Position numbers and translations under genes: made by a program
Source: an uncultured Clostridia bacterium
GTDB taxonomy: Bacteria; Bacillota; Clostridia; Oscillospirales; Acutalibacteraceae
DNA: 5,298 nucleotides
Direction of reading: 5' to 3'
NCBI GenBank assembly: GCA_944384865.1
Contig: CALWVC010000112.1
Coordinates: 1-5,298 of the forward strand
The notes under the pieces: generated by a model
What the model was told of the DNA's origin: nothing
Seen by the model: only the letters and a program-made list of their open reading frames with translations
The model's database searches: none
Part shown: in pieces, positions 5,233 through 5,298 of the stretch
Layout of the letters: every line of letters begins with the position of its first letter
Position numbering within the stretch: position 1 is the first letter of the stretch

Positions 5233-5298
5233 TTACAGCGTATTAATGCCGACGTTTTTCCATTCGTCGCCCAGAATATCTTTAATAATGGGCAGATA
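5233..5298 (-). CDS. C-terminal end of an unidentified protein (partial)
   Basis: A minus-strand frame is open from the right edge to a TAA at 5233-5235 and covers the last 21 residues of a protein. The visible part begins YLPIIKDI and ends GDEWKNVGINTL. The codon choice and amphipathic composition look like a genuine protein end, the frame has the same orientation as its neighbours, and its stop is 88 bp before the thioesterase start. The piece is too short to recognise a family, so no function is proposed. The rest of the gene lies outside the window. Confidence 0.6.
   Translation of the reverse strand, partial: YLPIIKDILGDEWKNVGINTL

Overview
The window looks like a chromosomal segment from a Gram-positive anaerobe of the class Clostridia, most likely the Oscillospirales/Ruminococcaceae side. 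This is inferred from gene content and signals. There are strong GGAGG-type ribosome binding sites and close-to-consensus sigma-A promoters with 17-bp spacers. Simple hairpin/T-tract terminators follow the genes. secD and secF are separate but overlapping genes, next to a Corynebacterium-type aspartate aminotransferase and a plant-like (FatA/FatB-type) acyl-ACP thioesterase. No species can be named from the sequence alone.

All recognisable genes lie on the minus strand, so transcription runs from high to low coordinates. At the right edge (5233-5298) is the last part of an unidentified gene. It is followed by a short gap with a perfect 14-bp palindrome, then the acyl-ACP thioesterase (4437-5144) and a rho-independent terminator (4375-4402). 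Next come a clear promoter (4313-4341) and the class I/II PLP-dependent aminotransferase (3002-4270, TTG start). A second, nearly perfect promoter (2947-2975) sits about 33 bp after the aminotransferase stop and drives secD (1535-2908) and secF (544-1545). These two genes overlap by 11 bp and end at a strong terminator (452-493).

SecD and SecF form the proton-motive-force-driven accessory complex of the SecYEG translocon. The aminotransferase and thioesterase are metabolic genes (amino-acid/oxaloacetate exchange and release of fatty acids from ACP) with no evident functional tie to SecDF. Each appears to have its own transcription signals, so this is a row of small units rather than one operon.

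The left 540 bp contain no convincing protein gene. They hold a promoter matching the sigma-A consensus at all 12 positions with a 17-bp spacer (265-293), about 220 bp of hairpin-containing non-coding sequence, a weak terminator-like hairpin with a T7 tract (35-68), and a 20-base homopolymer (11-30). This is the least explained part of the window. It is either an unassigned small RNA or the long leader of a gene lying beyond the left edge. No mobile element, CRISPR array, tRNA or rRNA was seen.
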